This document shows, one piece after another, positions 43,937 to 52,137 of a DNA stretch of 64,000 nt (position 1 is the first letter of the stretch; each line of letters opens with the position of its first letter). The notes under the pieces are model-generated. The model searched no databases, had not been told where the DNA came from, and saw only the letters and a list, made by a program, of their open reading frames with translations. A program made the translations under genes and the position numbers. This stretch comes from Pedobacter glucosidilyticus (GTDB taxonomy: Bacteria; Bacteroidota; Bacteroidia; Sphingobacteriales; Sphingobacteriaceae), in the NCBI RefSeq assembly GCF_002483235.1, contig NZ_DLHN01000028.1:75951-139950 (forward strand), written 5' to 3'.

Positions 43937-45436
43937 ATGGAAAAGCAAAAAGAACTATTTGGCCACCCCATAGGGCTTTATATCTTGTTTCTTACAGAAA
44001 TGTGGGAACGCTTTAGTTACTACGGCATGAGAGCCATCTTGGTACTTTATCTGGTAGCCAAAACAAGCGATTTAAATGCCGGTTTAGGATGGACAGAAGG
44101 CGAGGCTTATGCACTTTACGGTTGGTATACCATGTTTGTTTATGTAGCTTCTATTCCCGGTGGTATTATAGCTGATAAATATTTAGGTCAGAAAAAATCG
44201 GTGATGTTGGGCGGTTGGTTACTGGTAGCAGGGCATGGCATTTTAGCTATTGAGCAAATGTGGGCTTTTTACACAGGTTTAATTTTAATTGTTGCCGGTG
44301 TGGGATGTTTAAAACCTAATATATCTACCATGGTAGGCGGTTTATATGCCAATGGCGATAGAAGAAAAGATATGGGTTTTTATATTTTTTATATGGGGAT
44401 AAACCTTGGTGCTGCAATTTCTGCTTTGGCAGTTGGTTACGTTGGCGAAACTTATGGCTGGCATTATGGTTTCGGGATGGCTGGTATAGGAATGGCTTTA
44501 GGGCAAATAGTGTACCTGTACGGACAAAAATATTTAACCCATGTAGGGGATTTGGCTGTGGTAGATAAAACTTCTGGCGAGCCTCAACAAAATTTGTTTT
44601 TAGACATCTTTAAAAAGAAAAACTCTTTGTTCTCAACTTTAGCAGTGTTAGCTGTAGGATTAGTTGTTTTTGCAACCTCTAGCTGGCAATATGGGCTGTT
44701 AATTATGGGTTTAAGCTTTGCCGTAGGAGTTGCTATGGTGATGTATAACGAGTGTAATGCTATAGAAAAAGATAGGATGAAAGTTGTTTTTCTATCTTTT
44801 TTAATCATAATTGTTTTTTGGGGAGCTTTTGAACAAGCCGGTGGCTTGATGAATGTTTATGCCGACCAAAAAACCAACCGTATGATAGGTTTAAGTTTCT
44901 TACCAGAAGTTCCGGCATCTTGGTTCCAAAGCGTAAACGCAATTTTTATTTTAATTTTTGCCACTATAGTTGGTGCTTTCTGGACAAAATGGGCTAAAGC
45001 AGGTAAAGAAGCTTCTTCAATTTTTAAAATGGCTGTTGGGGTGATTATCATGGGTTCTGGCTTTTTCTTCATGACAGCCGCTTCCCTTGAATACCAAGAA
45101 GTTGGTAAATCTGCTATGCACTGGTTAATTTTAGCTTATCTATTTCATACCATTGGCGAGCTTTGTGCATCGCCGGTAGCACTTTCTTTTATCACAAAAT
45201 TATCTCCAGAAAGGTATGTAGCTTTTATGATGGGGGCTTATTTTGCCGCCACAGGTTTAGGAAGTAAAGTTGCGGGTATTTTATCAGAAGCATCTGCCGA
45301 GGCTGGCGAGCTTACCATTTTTACTGGTATTGCCATATTTTCCATATTGTTTGGTCTGTTGGTTTTCTTCATCATTAAGCCTTTAAAAAGACTTACACAC
45401 GGTGCAGAAGAAGGTGTTGCACCAATAGCACATTAA
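43937..45436 (+). CDS. POT/PTR2 proton-coupled peptide transporter (paralogue 2)
   Basis: This 499-residue protein begins EKQKELFGHPIGLYILF, then TEMWERFSYYGMRAIL and FYMGINLGAAISALAVG. It has the second-half FEQAGGLMNVYAD and HTIGELCASPVALS motifs also seen in its neighbour. It is shorter than paralogue 1 mainly in the central linker. It is predicted to be an oligopeptide:H+ symporter. The two genes are same-strand and close, so they are probably co-expressed; different peptide preferences are possible but not visible. Confidence 0.93.
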   Translation: MEKQKELFGHPIGLYILFLTEMWERFSYYGMRAILVLYLVAKTSDLNAGLGWTEGEAYALYGWYTMFVYVASIPGGIIADKYLGQKKSVMLGGWLLVAGHGILAIEQMWAFYTGLILIVAGVGCLKPNISTMVGGLYANGDRRKDMGFYIFYMGINLGAAISALAVGYVGETYGWHYGFGMAGIGMALGQIVYLYGQKYLTHVGDLAVVDKTSGEPQQNLFLDIFKKKNSLFSTLAVLAVGLVVFATSSWQYGLLIMGLSFAVGVAMVMYNECNAIEKDRMKVVFLSFLIIIVFWGAFEQAGGLMNVYADQKTNRMIGLSFLPEVPASWFQSVNAIFILIFATIVGAFWTKWAKAGKEASSIFKMAVGVIIMGSGFFFMTAASLEYQEVGKSAMHWLILAYLFHTIGELCASPVALSFITKLSPERYVAFMMGAYFAATGLGSKVAGILSEASAEAGELTIFTGIAIFSILFGLLVFFIIKPLKRLTHGAEEGVAPIAH

Positions 45437-45465
45437 TACGATAAAAAGAGAATAAGAATTGATAT

Positions 45466-46251
45466 ATGTATAAGCTTCCAAAAATGTATTTTTGGAGGCT
45501 AAAAATTTACAAATTGTTTGATAGTTTAATTATAATTCCCACCTATAATGAAAAAGAGAATATTGAAAAAATTATTCATAAGGTTTTTTCATTAGCTCAT
45601 CCATTTCATGTTTTAATTATTGATGATGGCTCGCCTGATGGGACAGCATCTATTGTTAAACATTTGCAAAGCATCTATCCCGAAAGGCTTTTTATAGAAG
45701 AACGTAGTGGTAAACAAGGTTTAGGTACTGCTTATATTCATGGCTTTAAATGGGCTTTAAACCATCATTATGAATTTATTTTTGAGATGGATGCCGATTT
45801 TTCTCATAACCCTGATGATTTAATGAGGTTAAGAGAAGCTTGCGTAGCTGGGGCTGATGTTGCTATAGGTTCAAGATATATTAAGGGTGTAAATGTGGTA
45901 AATTGGCCAATGGGCAGGGTTTTGATGTCTTATTTTGCATCGGTATATGTACGTTTAATTACAGGTATTGATATACAAGATGCTACGGCTGGTTTTAAAT
46001 GCTATCGCAAGCAGGTTTTAGAAACTATAGAGTTTCATAAGATAAAGTTCGTAGGTTATGCTTTCCAAATAGAAATGAAATTTACGGCTATTAAACATGG
46101 TTTTAACGTAGTAGAAATTCCTATCATTTTTACAGACAGAACAGAAGGAACTTCAAAAATGTCGACTAAAATTTTTAGAGAAGCCTTTTTAGGAGTGATT
46201 GAAATGAAAATAAGAAGTTGGTTTAGAACGTATAAGCAAAAATCAGCATGA
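45466..46251 (+). CDS. Polyprenol-phosphate mannosyltransferase-like GT2
   Basis: This is a GT-A enzyme of the dolichol/polyprenol-phosphate-mannose synthase type: SLIIIPTYNEKENIEKII, LIIDDGSPDGTASIV, the metal site EMDADFSHNPDDL, IGSRYIKGV, and EIPIIFTDRTEGTSKMS near the C-terminus. It lacks the C-terminal GtrA-like TM domain. The family start is usually right before the SLIIIP strand, so the true start may be TTG 45514 or ATG 45484 rather than 45466. A short palindrome (CCAAAAAT/ATTTTTGG, 45478-45495) covers the upstream part. It overlaps the next gene by 4 bases. Confidence 0.88.
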   Translation: MYKLPKMYFWRLKIYKLFDSLIIIPTYNEKENIEKIIHKVFSLAHPFHVLIIDDGSPDGTASIVKHLQSIYPERLFIEERSGKQGLGTAYIHGFKWALNHHYEFIFEMDADFSHNPDDLMRLREACVAGADVAIGSRYIKGVNVVNWPMGRVLMSYFASVYVRLITGIDIQDATAGFKCYRKQVLETIEFHKIKFVGYAFQIEMKFTAIKHGFNVVEIPIIFTDRTEGTSKMSTKIFREAFLGVIEMKIRSWFRTYKQKSA

Positions 46252-47321
46252 AAAAATACTTTCTATTCATCATCTTTTGGTTGGTTACTTATGCCTCTTT
46301 TGCGCAACAAAAAATAGATGCACAACATACCGCTATTGCTTATCAGGGAAGAATAAAGAAGGATAAGGCTTTAGTGGAGTTATACTGGTCGGCCACAAGT
46401 GTGAAGCTTAATTTTCAAGGCAGTGCAATCTCAGCAACTTTTCAGGATGAAACGGGTAATAATTACTATAACATCATCATAGATGGTGATAGCAGCTATA
46501 TTTTTAGACCAGAAAAAGTAAAGAAAACTTATATCCTTGCTCAAAATTTAAAATCGGGCAAACATCAAATAGAAATTTTTAAAAGAACAGAGTGGACAAG
46601 AGGTAAAACCCTTTTTTATGGTTTTGAATTGCCTCAAGAAGCTAAGGTTCTTGCAGCGGATAAGCCTAAAGCAAGAAAAATAGAGTTTTATGGAAATTCT
46701 ATAACAGCAGGTTATGCAGTAGAAGATTTTTCTGGTAAAGATTCTCCAGACAGCACCTTTACCAATGCTTACCTAAGTTATGCACACTTAACAGCTAAAC
46801 ATTTTAATGCGCAATACCATAGCATTTGCAGAAGTGGTATAGGTATCATGATCAGTTGGTTTCCTTTGATTATGCCCGAAATGTATGATCGCTTAAATCC
46901 TCAAGACGCTTCTAGTAGATGGGATTTTAAGCAATATACACCAGATGTTGTAGTTATTAATTTATTCCAGAATGATTCTTGGTTGGTAAAGAGAACCAAT
47001 ACCGAGGGCTTTAAAGCTGCTTTTGGTAGCCAAGCACCAACAGAAGATTTTATCATTAAATCTTATCAGAATTTTGTGCAGTCTATCAGAAGCAAATATC
47101 CTAAAGCTAAGATAGTTTGTATTTTAGGGAATATGGATGTCACCAAAAAAGGCTCGCCTTGGCCTGGCTATGTTGAAAAAGCTGTAGCAGGTTTAAAAGA
47201 TGCTCATATTTACACACATTTTATCCCTTATAAAAATACTGCAGGACATCCTAGTGTTAAAGAGCAGCAAGATATAGCAAACGGTTTGATTAAATTTTTA
47301 GCGCAGAAGATGAGTTGGTAA
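46248..47321 (+). CDS. Secreted CE2-like SGNH esterase
   Basis: This 357-residue protein has a signal peptide to about residue 19. An N-terminal jelly-roll (25-135) is followed by an SGNH domain with Ser151 in FYGNSITAGY and His334 in TAGHPSVKEQQ. The order jelly-roll then SGNH is that of carbohydrate esterase family 2, which deacetylates xylan or glucomannan. The start codon overlaps the mannosyltransferase stop (ATGA), so the two are translated together. Confidence 0.85.
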   Translation: MKKYFLFIIFWLVTYASFAQQKIDAQHTAIAYQGRIKKDKALVELYWSATSVKLNFQGSAISATFQDETGNNYYNIIIDGDSSYIFRPEKVKKTYILAQNLKSGKHQIEIFKRTEWTRGKTLFYGFELPQEAKVLAADKPKARKIEFYGNSITAGYAVEDFSGKDSPDSTFTNAYLSYAHLTAKHFNAQYHSICRSGIGIMISWFPLIMPEMYDRLNPQDASSRWDFKQYTPDVVVINLFQNDSWLVKRTNTEGFKAAFGSQAPTEDFIIKSYQNFVQSIRSKYPKAKIVCILGNMDVTKKGSPWPGYVEKAVAGLKDAHIYTHFIPYKNTAGHPSVKEQQDIANGLIKFLAQKMSW

Positions 47322-47384
47322 GTATTTATGAAGAATTATTGAAGATAAAACTTTAATAGTTTCTAAGGCTTTGCCACCCTAAAC

Positions 47385-47466
47385 CTGATATAAGCGGATA
47401 CCGGCCTTGAGCCTAATGCCTTGTAGGCGTATGAGCGTTTAGCAGGACTACCGGTAAATAGCTGCA
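47385..47466. repeat. Palindromic intergenic repeat
   Basis: TACCGG (47399-47404) and CCGGTA (47451-47456) bracket an inner hairpin GCCT-TGT-AGGC (about 47418-47428). The outer context GATATAAGCGGA / AAATAGCTGC is partly complementary. It resembles the recurrent GCGGATACCGG...CCGGTAAATAGCTGC elements I associate with Sphingobacteria. It fills most of the gap before ruvB. Confidence 0.4.
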
Positions 47467-47536
47467 TTTTACTTGCTTTCTAAAAAATCTTATACACTTA
47501 TTCTAAACCAGAAGTGTTTTTATTAACTTCATCCCC

Positions 47537-48559
47537 ATGAATGAAAATCTTGATCCTAATAAAGATCGATTAAATCCTACAGATAAAGAGGTTGAGAAAG
47601 TGTTACGTCCGCAGGAGTTTGAAGATTTTGCCGGACAAGATAAAATTCTAGAAAACCTTAAAATATTTGTGAAAGCTGCTCGCTTAAGAGGCGAGGCTTT
47701 GGATCATGTTTTATTACATGGCCCTCCAGGATTGGGTAAAACCACACTTTCACACATTATTGCCAATGAAATGGGCGTGGGTATAAAAATTACCAGCGGC
47801 CCCGTATTAGATAAACCCGGTGATTTAGCAGGTTTGTTGACCAATTTAGATACAGGTGATATTTTATTTATTGATGAGATACACCGTTTAAGTCCGCTAG
47901 TAGAAGAGTATTTATACTCGGCCATGGAGGATTTTAAGATAGATATCATGCTGGAAACAGGGCCCAATGCTCGGTCGGTACAAATATCTTTAAACCCTTT
48001 TACTTTAGTTGGAGCCACTACAAGGTCTGGCTTGTTAACCTCGCCTTTAAGGGCAAGATTTGGTATCAATTCTAGATTACAATATTACGATGCTAAGTTG
48101 TTGACTTCTATTGTGATGCGCTCGGCAGATATTTTAAAAACGCCTATTACAGAAGAAGGGGCTTATGAAATTGCGAGAAGGAGTAGAGGTACGCCACGTA
48201 TAGCTAATGCTTTGTTAAGACGTACTCGAGATTTTGCCCAGATAAAAGGAAATGGAGAAATTGAAACCGAAATAGCTCGTTATGCGTTAAACGCACTTAA
48301 TGTAGATGAACATGGTTTAGATGAGATGGATAATAAAATCTTATCAACCATTATAGATAAGTTTAAAGGAGGCCCAGTAGGCTTAAAAACAATAGCCACG
48401 GCAGTAGGTGAGGATGAAGGTACGATAGAAGAGGTTTATGAGCCCTTTTTAATACAAGAAGGCTATTTAATGCGTACAGCAAGAGGGAGGGAAGCTACAG
48501 AAGCGGCTTATCATCATTTAGGTAAATTAAAATCCGGCAGTACCGGGACACTTTTTTAA
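47537..48559 (+). CDS. ruvB: Holliday junction branch migration ATPase RuvB
   Basis: This 340-residue AAA+ motor has the N-terminal LRPQEFEDFAGQDKILENL, Walker A GPPGLGKTTL, Walker B ILFIDEIHRL, sensor GATTRSGLLTSPLRARFG and sensor 2 RSRGTPRIANALLRR. The C-terminal winged helix ends EGYLMRTARGREAT. It drives branch migration with RuvA. The length is standard. A PH-like hypothetical gene follows after 23 bases. Confidence 0.98.
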   Translation: MNENLDPNKDRLNPTDKEVEKVLRPQEFEDFAGQDKILENLKIFVKAARLRGEALDHVLLHGPPGLGKTTLSHIIANEMGVGIKITSGPVLDKPGDLAGLLTNLDTGDILFIDEIHRLSPLVEEYLYSAMEDFKIDIMLETGPNARSVQISLNPFTLVGATTRSGLLTSPLRARFGINSRLQYYDAKLLTSIVMRSADILKTPITEEGAYEIARRSRGTPRIANALLRRTRDFAQIKGNGEIETEIARYALNALNVDEHGLDEMDNKILSTIIDKFKGGPVGLKTIATAVGEDEGTIEEVYEPFLIQEGYLMRTARGREATEAAYHHLGKLKSGSTGTLF

Positions 48560-48582
48560 TTCATAATTATTATATTCGAGGC

Positions 48583-49212
48583 ATGCAGCAACACAATTTT
48601 GACGTTGATATCGTCATCCCTTCATCGAAACAGAAAGTAAAAATCAATAAAGAATTTATTGAGGTTAACCAAAGCACTATTGCTTGTGCAGATGTTTCGG
48701 CAATACGTTACGGTGTTTCTTTAATTGGCTCGGCAAAAAAGCCTGAAAGAAAAGAATACACCATTGATGTGCAGGCTAAGGATGGAAAAAACATCAGTAT
48801 AAAGTTTAGTAGTAGTAAGGTTGAGGAGCTTTTAGAAGAAGATCATACCTATTATTACATTATGTCTGGCTTGTGGCAGTACGTTAAAAAGTATTTGGTA
48901 AGCCATTTTATTGAGATTTTAAACGCCGGAGAAACTTTTGATATCGGGACTACAACCGTAAGTAATCAAGGTTTTATGATGACTTATAAAACGTGGTTTT
49001 GGGGTAAAATTAAAACGGAGCTGGTGCATTGGAACGATATTAAATATTATCTGGATAAAGGTATTTTGCATGTGGATAGCATCAGCGATAAGCGAAAAAA
49101 AGTAAAATTAAGCTTACATCATGATTGGAATGCTGTAGTTCTAAATACTTTGATGCATTACTTATGGCAAGACCACAGGAAAGAGAAATTAGCTAAAGGA
49201 GAAAAAATATAA
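48583..49212 (+). CDS. Conserved hypothetical protein, PH-like
   Basis: This 209-residue cytosolic protein starts FDVDIVIPSSKQKVKINKEFIEV and has two similar beta-rich halves. One contains YGVSLIGSAKKPERKEYTIDV, the other YKTWFWGKIKTELVHWNDIKY, suggesting tandem pleckstrin-homology-like (bPH) folds. No catalytic motif is present. It lies right after ruvB and ends before a strong terminator, so it may share the ruvB transcript. Function unknown. Confidence 0.7.
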   Translation: MQQHNFDVDIVIPSSKQKVKINKEFIEVNQSTIACADVSAIRYGVSLIGSAKKPERKEYTIDVQAKDGKNISIKFSSSKVEELLEEDHTYYYIMSGLWQYVKKYLVSHFIEILNAGETFDIGTTTVSNQGFMMTYKTWFWGKIKTELVHWNDIKYYLDKGILHVDSISDKRKKVKLSLHHDWNAVVLNTLMHYLWQDHRKEKLAKGEKI

Positions 49213-49219
49213 GGAGAAG

Positions 49220-49240
49220 CCCGCAAATGCGGGTTTTTTT
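49220..49240 (+). terminator. Intrinsic terminator after the PH-like gene
   Basis: CCCGC (49220-49224) and GCGGG (49229-49233) form a short GC stem with an AAAT loop, followed by seven T. Confidence 0.85.
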
Positions 49241-49360
49241 ATGCTCAATAAAAATAGGCTTGGCCTTTGTTAGTTTTAAAACACAAGTGATACCGATATT
49301 CTTATAGCATGTAAATCGGTATTTTATAATTAATATCCTATTTTTGAACAAATTATACAA

Positions 49361-51442
49361 GTGGCTACTATCAACAGAGATTCGCACAAGATTATTTATA
49401 GGAAATATGCCTATGCCCTTAAATATGTTTTAATGGTGTTTAGCATCCTGTTTATCACTGCTATATTACCCAAACAAGCCAGATTCAAATATGAATTTGA
49501 AAAGGGTGTGGTTTGGATGCATGATGACTTAATATCGCCTTATAATTTCGCTATCAGAAAAACTACACAAGAGATAAAATCTGATAAGGATAATATCTTA
49601 AAGTCTATTTTGCCTGTTTACCGTTTAGATGATAAGGTTTTAGAAGTACAGTTAAGCGAGTATCAGGCAGATTTTGAAGCCAAATGGCGTTCTGCAGGTT
49701 TACCCGATGATGATTACAAAGAAAGAACTTTTGAATTTGGTTTTGAGCTATTAAAAAATATCTATCAAAAAGGTGTTATTGGATTAAATAAGAATTATCA
49801 GAAAGAAAAAGATAATGCTAACTATTTAATCATGTTGTTGAAAAACAACGTGAAAACAGAAGTAAGTACAGCAACTTTATTAACCACAACATCGGCTTTT
49901 TCTTTGGCCAGCGAACGTGTGGTTGAGAATAAAAAAGTAAGAACTGATATTCTAGTAAACGTTCTTAAAGATAGGATAACGCCAAATATTTTATTAGATG
50001 AACGCTTTACAGAAAGCTTACAAAAGCAAGCTATAGAGAATGTTTCCTCTACCAGAGGTATGGTGCAAAAGGGTGAGGTGATTATTGAAAATGGTTCTAC
50101 CATCAATGATGAGGCTTATCAAAAACTAGAATCTTTACGTTTAGCTTATGAGGAGAATGCAAGAGTAACGGGAGATAGAAATTTAGTGCTTTTAGGTCAG
50201 TTTTTATTAGTTGCACTTATTGTGTCTTTACTGATGGTTTTTCTTTACCTATTTAGAAAAGATATTTTTCAGGATAACAGACAAATCTCTTTAATCTTAT
50301 TGGTTGTAACCGGGATGTTGTTATTTCTATCTTGGTCTATCAGAATGAAACTACCAAGTTTATATTACATACCCTACTGTATAGTTCCTATCATCATCAG
50401 GATATTATTTGATACTCGTTTGGCTATGAACATCCACTTATTGGTGGTATTAATAGCGAGTTTCTTTGTGCCAAATAGCTTCGAGTTTGCTTTTTTACAA
50501 ATTTCTGCGGGTATGGTATCTATTTATAGTATTAAAAACTTGGTACGCAGAGAGCAGTTTCTGATTAGTGCTTTATTGATATTGCTTACCTATTTTATAT
50601 CTTATTTGGGTATTTCTTTAATCAGAGAAGGGGCCTTGGCATCTGTAGAATGGTTAAAGTTTCTGCCATTTATTTTTAGTGTATTACTTTCTTTATTGGC
50701 TTATCCATTAATTTATCTGTTTGAGAAGATGTTTGGTATTACCTCAGATATTACTTTAATGGAGTTAACCAATACTAATTCTACTTTATTAAGAGAGTTG
50801 GCTTATAAAGTACCGGGTACCTTTCAGCATTCTTTACAAGTAGCTAATTTGGCAGAATCTGCCATTTTTAAAATTGGCGGTAATGCTTTGTTGGTAAGGG
50901 CAGGAGCGCTTTATCATGATATTGGGAAGATGGAAAATCCACAGTTTTTTATCGAGAACCAAAATAAAGGTTTAAATCCGCATGATAAATTACCTTATGA
51001 AGAAAGTGCTCAAATTATCATCAGGCATGTGGTAAATGGTGTAGAATTAGCCCGAAGACATAACCTGCCAGAAGTGATTATAGATTTTATCAGGACACAT
51101 CATGGGAATACCAGAGTAGATTATTTTTACCAGTCGTTTTTAAAGAATTTCCCAGAAAAGATTGTTGATGAAAATACATTCCGTTATCCTGGGCCAATCC
51201 CTTTTAGCAAAGAAACTGCTGTATTGATGTTAGCAGATTCTGTAGAAGCAGCCTCTAGAAGCTTAAAAGAACCCGATGCAGAGAGCATCAATAACCTGGT
51301 AGAACGTATTATTGATTATAAACTAGAGCAAAATCAATTAAATGATAGTAATATTACATTGAAAGAAATTGAGACTATCAAGCTGATTTTCAAAACGATG
51401 CTGATGGGTATCTACCATGTAAGGATAGATTACCGACAATAG
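49361..51442 (+). CDS. 7TM-HD (PgpH-like) phosphodiesterase
   Basis: This 693-residue membrane protein has a first TM near residue 25-42, an extracytoplasmic helical 7TMR-HDED region (about 45-270), seven TM segments (about 275-470) and a cytoplasmic HD domain with ALYHDIGKMENP (His519-Asp520), RHVVNGVELARRHNLP and IRTHHGNTRVDYFYQ. PgpH of Listeria hydrolyses c-di-AMP, so that is the likely activity here. The start is GTG (49361); the next in-frame ATG lies inside the first TM, so GTG is favoured. Confidence 0.9.
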   Translation: MATINRDSHKIIYRKYAYALKYVLMVFSILFITAILPKQARFKYEFEKGVVWMHDDLISPYNFAIRKTTQEIKSDKDNILKSILPVYRLDDKVLEVQLSEYQADFEAKWRSAGLPDDDYKERTFEFGFELLKNIYQKGVIGLNKNYQKEKDNANYLIMLLKNNVKTEVSTATLLTTTSAFSLASERVVENKKVRTDILVNVLKDRITPNILLDERFTESLQKQAIENVSSTRGMVQKGEVIIENGSTINDEAYQKLESLRLAYEENARVTGDRNLVLLGQFLLVALIVSLLMVFLYLFRKDIFQDNRQISLILLVVTGMLLFLSWSIRMKLPSLYYIPYCIVPIIIRILFDTRLAMNIHLLVVLIASFFVPNSFEFAFLQISAGMVSIYSIKNLVRREQFLISALLILLTYFISYLGISLIREGALASVEWLKFLPFIFSVLLSLLAYPLIYLFEKMFGITSDITLMELTNTNSTLLRELAYKVPGTFQHSLQVANLAESAIFKIGGNALLVRAGALYHDIGKMENPQFFIENQNKGLNPHDKLPYEESAQIIIRHVVNGVELARRHNLPEVIIDFIRTHHGNTRVDYFYQSFLKNFPEKIVDENTFRYPGPIPFSKETAVLMLADSVEAASRSLKEPDAESINNLVERIIDYKLEQNQLNDSNITLKEIETIKLIFKTMLMGIYHVRIDYRQ

Positions 51443-51502
51443 AATTAAAATTTCTTTTTGTAGATATATTCGTATTGTTATATTTGCACACCCAATAGGG
51501 AA

Positions 51503-51588
51503 GGAGAGGTGCCTGTCCCGAAGGGATTCCTTCGGAAAGAGGCCGAAAGGAACAGTTTGTCCCAAAGGGACTCCTTTGGAGCTAAACT
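51503..51588 (+). pseudogene. Interrupted 5' half of tRNA-Ser with two hairpin insertions
   Basis: GGAGAGGTGCCTG (51503-51515), a 21-nt block (51538-51558) and GCTAAACT (51581-51588) together equal nucleotides 1-42 of the intact tRNA-Ser at 51853 without a mismatch. They are separated by two 22-nt insertions (51516-51537 and 51559-51580), each a hairpin of the type TCCCRAAGG/CCTTYGGA. The second insertion sits directly 5' of the anticodon triplet. Homology ends after the anticodon stem. It cannot fold as a tRNA. Confidence 0.8.
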
Positions 51589-51604
51589 AAAATTGTGATA
51601 AGAT

Positions 51605-51847
51605 ATGTATATCACTTACATTTTAAAATCTATTAAAGACGGTAGATATTATTATGGTAGTTGTGGTAATATAGAAAAAAGATTAACGATGCACAATAGT
51701 GGCAAAGTCAAATCTACAAAGAGTAGAACACCATTCGTACTTATTTATAAGGAAGAATACGAAACAAGGTCAGAAGCTCAAAAAAGAGAATATTATTTTA
51801 AATCTATAGATGGTTATATCTGGTTGAAACAAAATAATATCATTTAA
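51605..51847 (+). CDS. Small GIY-YIG nuclease
   Basis: This 80-residue single-domain protein reads MYITYILKSIKDGRYYYGSC, then NIEKRLTMHNSGKVKSTK and YETRSEAQKREYYFKS. Tyr residues of the GIY and YIG blocks, the Arg in EKRL and the Glu in RSEAQKRE are the expected catalytic set. It lies 16 bases after an interrupted tRNA-Ser half and 5 bases before the intact tRNA-Ser. Homing-endonuclease-like activity at the tRNA locus is my inference; UvrC-type repair partners are absent. Confidence 0.85.
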   Translation: MYITYILKSIKDGRYYYGSCGNIEKRLTMHNSGKVKSTKSRTPFVLIYKEEYETRSEAQKREYYFKSIDGYIWLKQNNII

Positions 51848-51852
51848 AAAAA

Positions 51853-51939
51853 GGAGAGGTGCCTGAGAGGCCGAAAGGAACAGTTTGCTAAACTGTCGTA
51901 CTGGAAACGGTACCGCGGGTTCGAATCCCGCTCTCTCCG
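51853..51939 (+). tRNA. tRNA-Ser (anticodon GCT)
   Basis: The 87-nt cloverleaf has acceptor arms GGAGAGG and TCTCTCC, anticodon stem ACAGT/ACTGT with loop TTGCTAA (anticodon GCT at 51887-51889), a long variable arm (TACTGGAAACGGTA) typical of serine tRNAs, and the T-loop GGTTCGAATCC. The CCA end is not encoded. A terminator follows immediately. Confidence 0.95.
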
Positions 51940-51947
51940 CAAAGCAC

Positions 51948-51979
51948 AAAAAAGCAGCTGTAAAGGCTGCTTTTTTTTT
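51948..51979 (+). terminator. Intrinsic terminator after tRNA-Ser
   Basis: GCAGC (51954-51958) and GCTGC (51966-51970), extended by A/T pairs, with a 7-nt loop and nine T. Confidence 0.9.
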
Positions 51980-52137
51980 CCTTTTATGATTTTTAATCAT
52001 AAAAAAAATAATCCTATTGAATGTTTTTCAGATTGTAACACTATTTCCTGATAGAAGTTAAATTATTTTCCTAAATTAGTTTTTAATAAACCAAGCCAAT
52101 TTATAAACTCAGTTAGTAAGATTATTAGAGGGTTTTT

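Noticed and set aside
51338..51565. Minus-strand frame of 75 codons across the tRNA half
   Set aside because: It is antisense to the PgpH-like gene end and to the repeat hairpins, with no family features.
51503..51588. Upstream tRNA-Ser half as a second functional or intron-containing tRNA
   Set aside because: Only nucleotides 1-42 exist; the variable arm, T-arm and 3' acceptor strand are absent, and removing the insertions cannot restore them.
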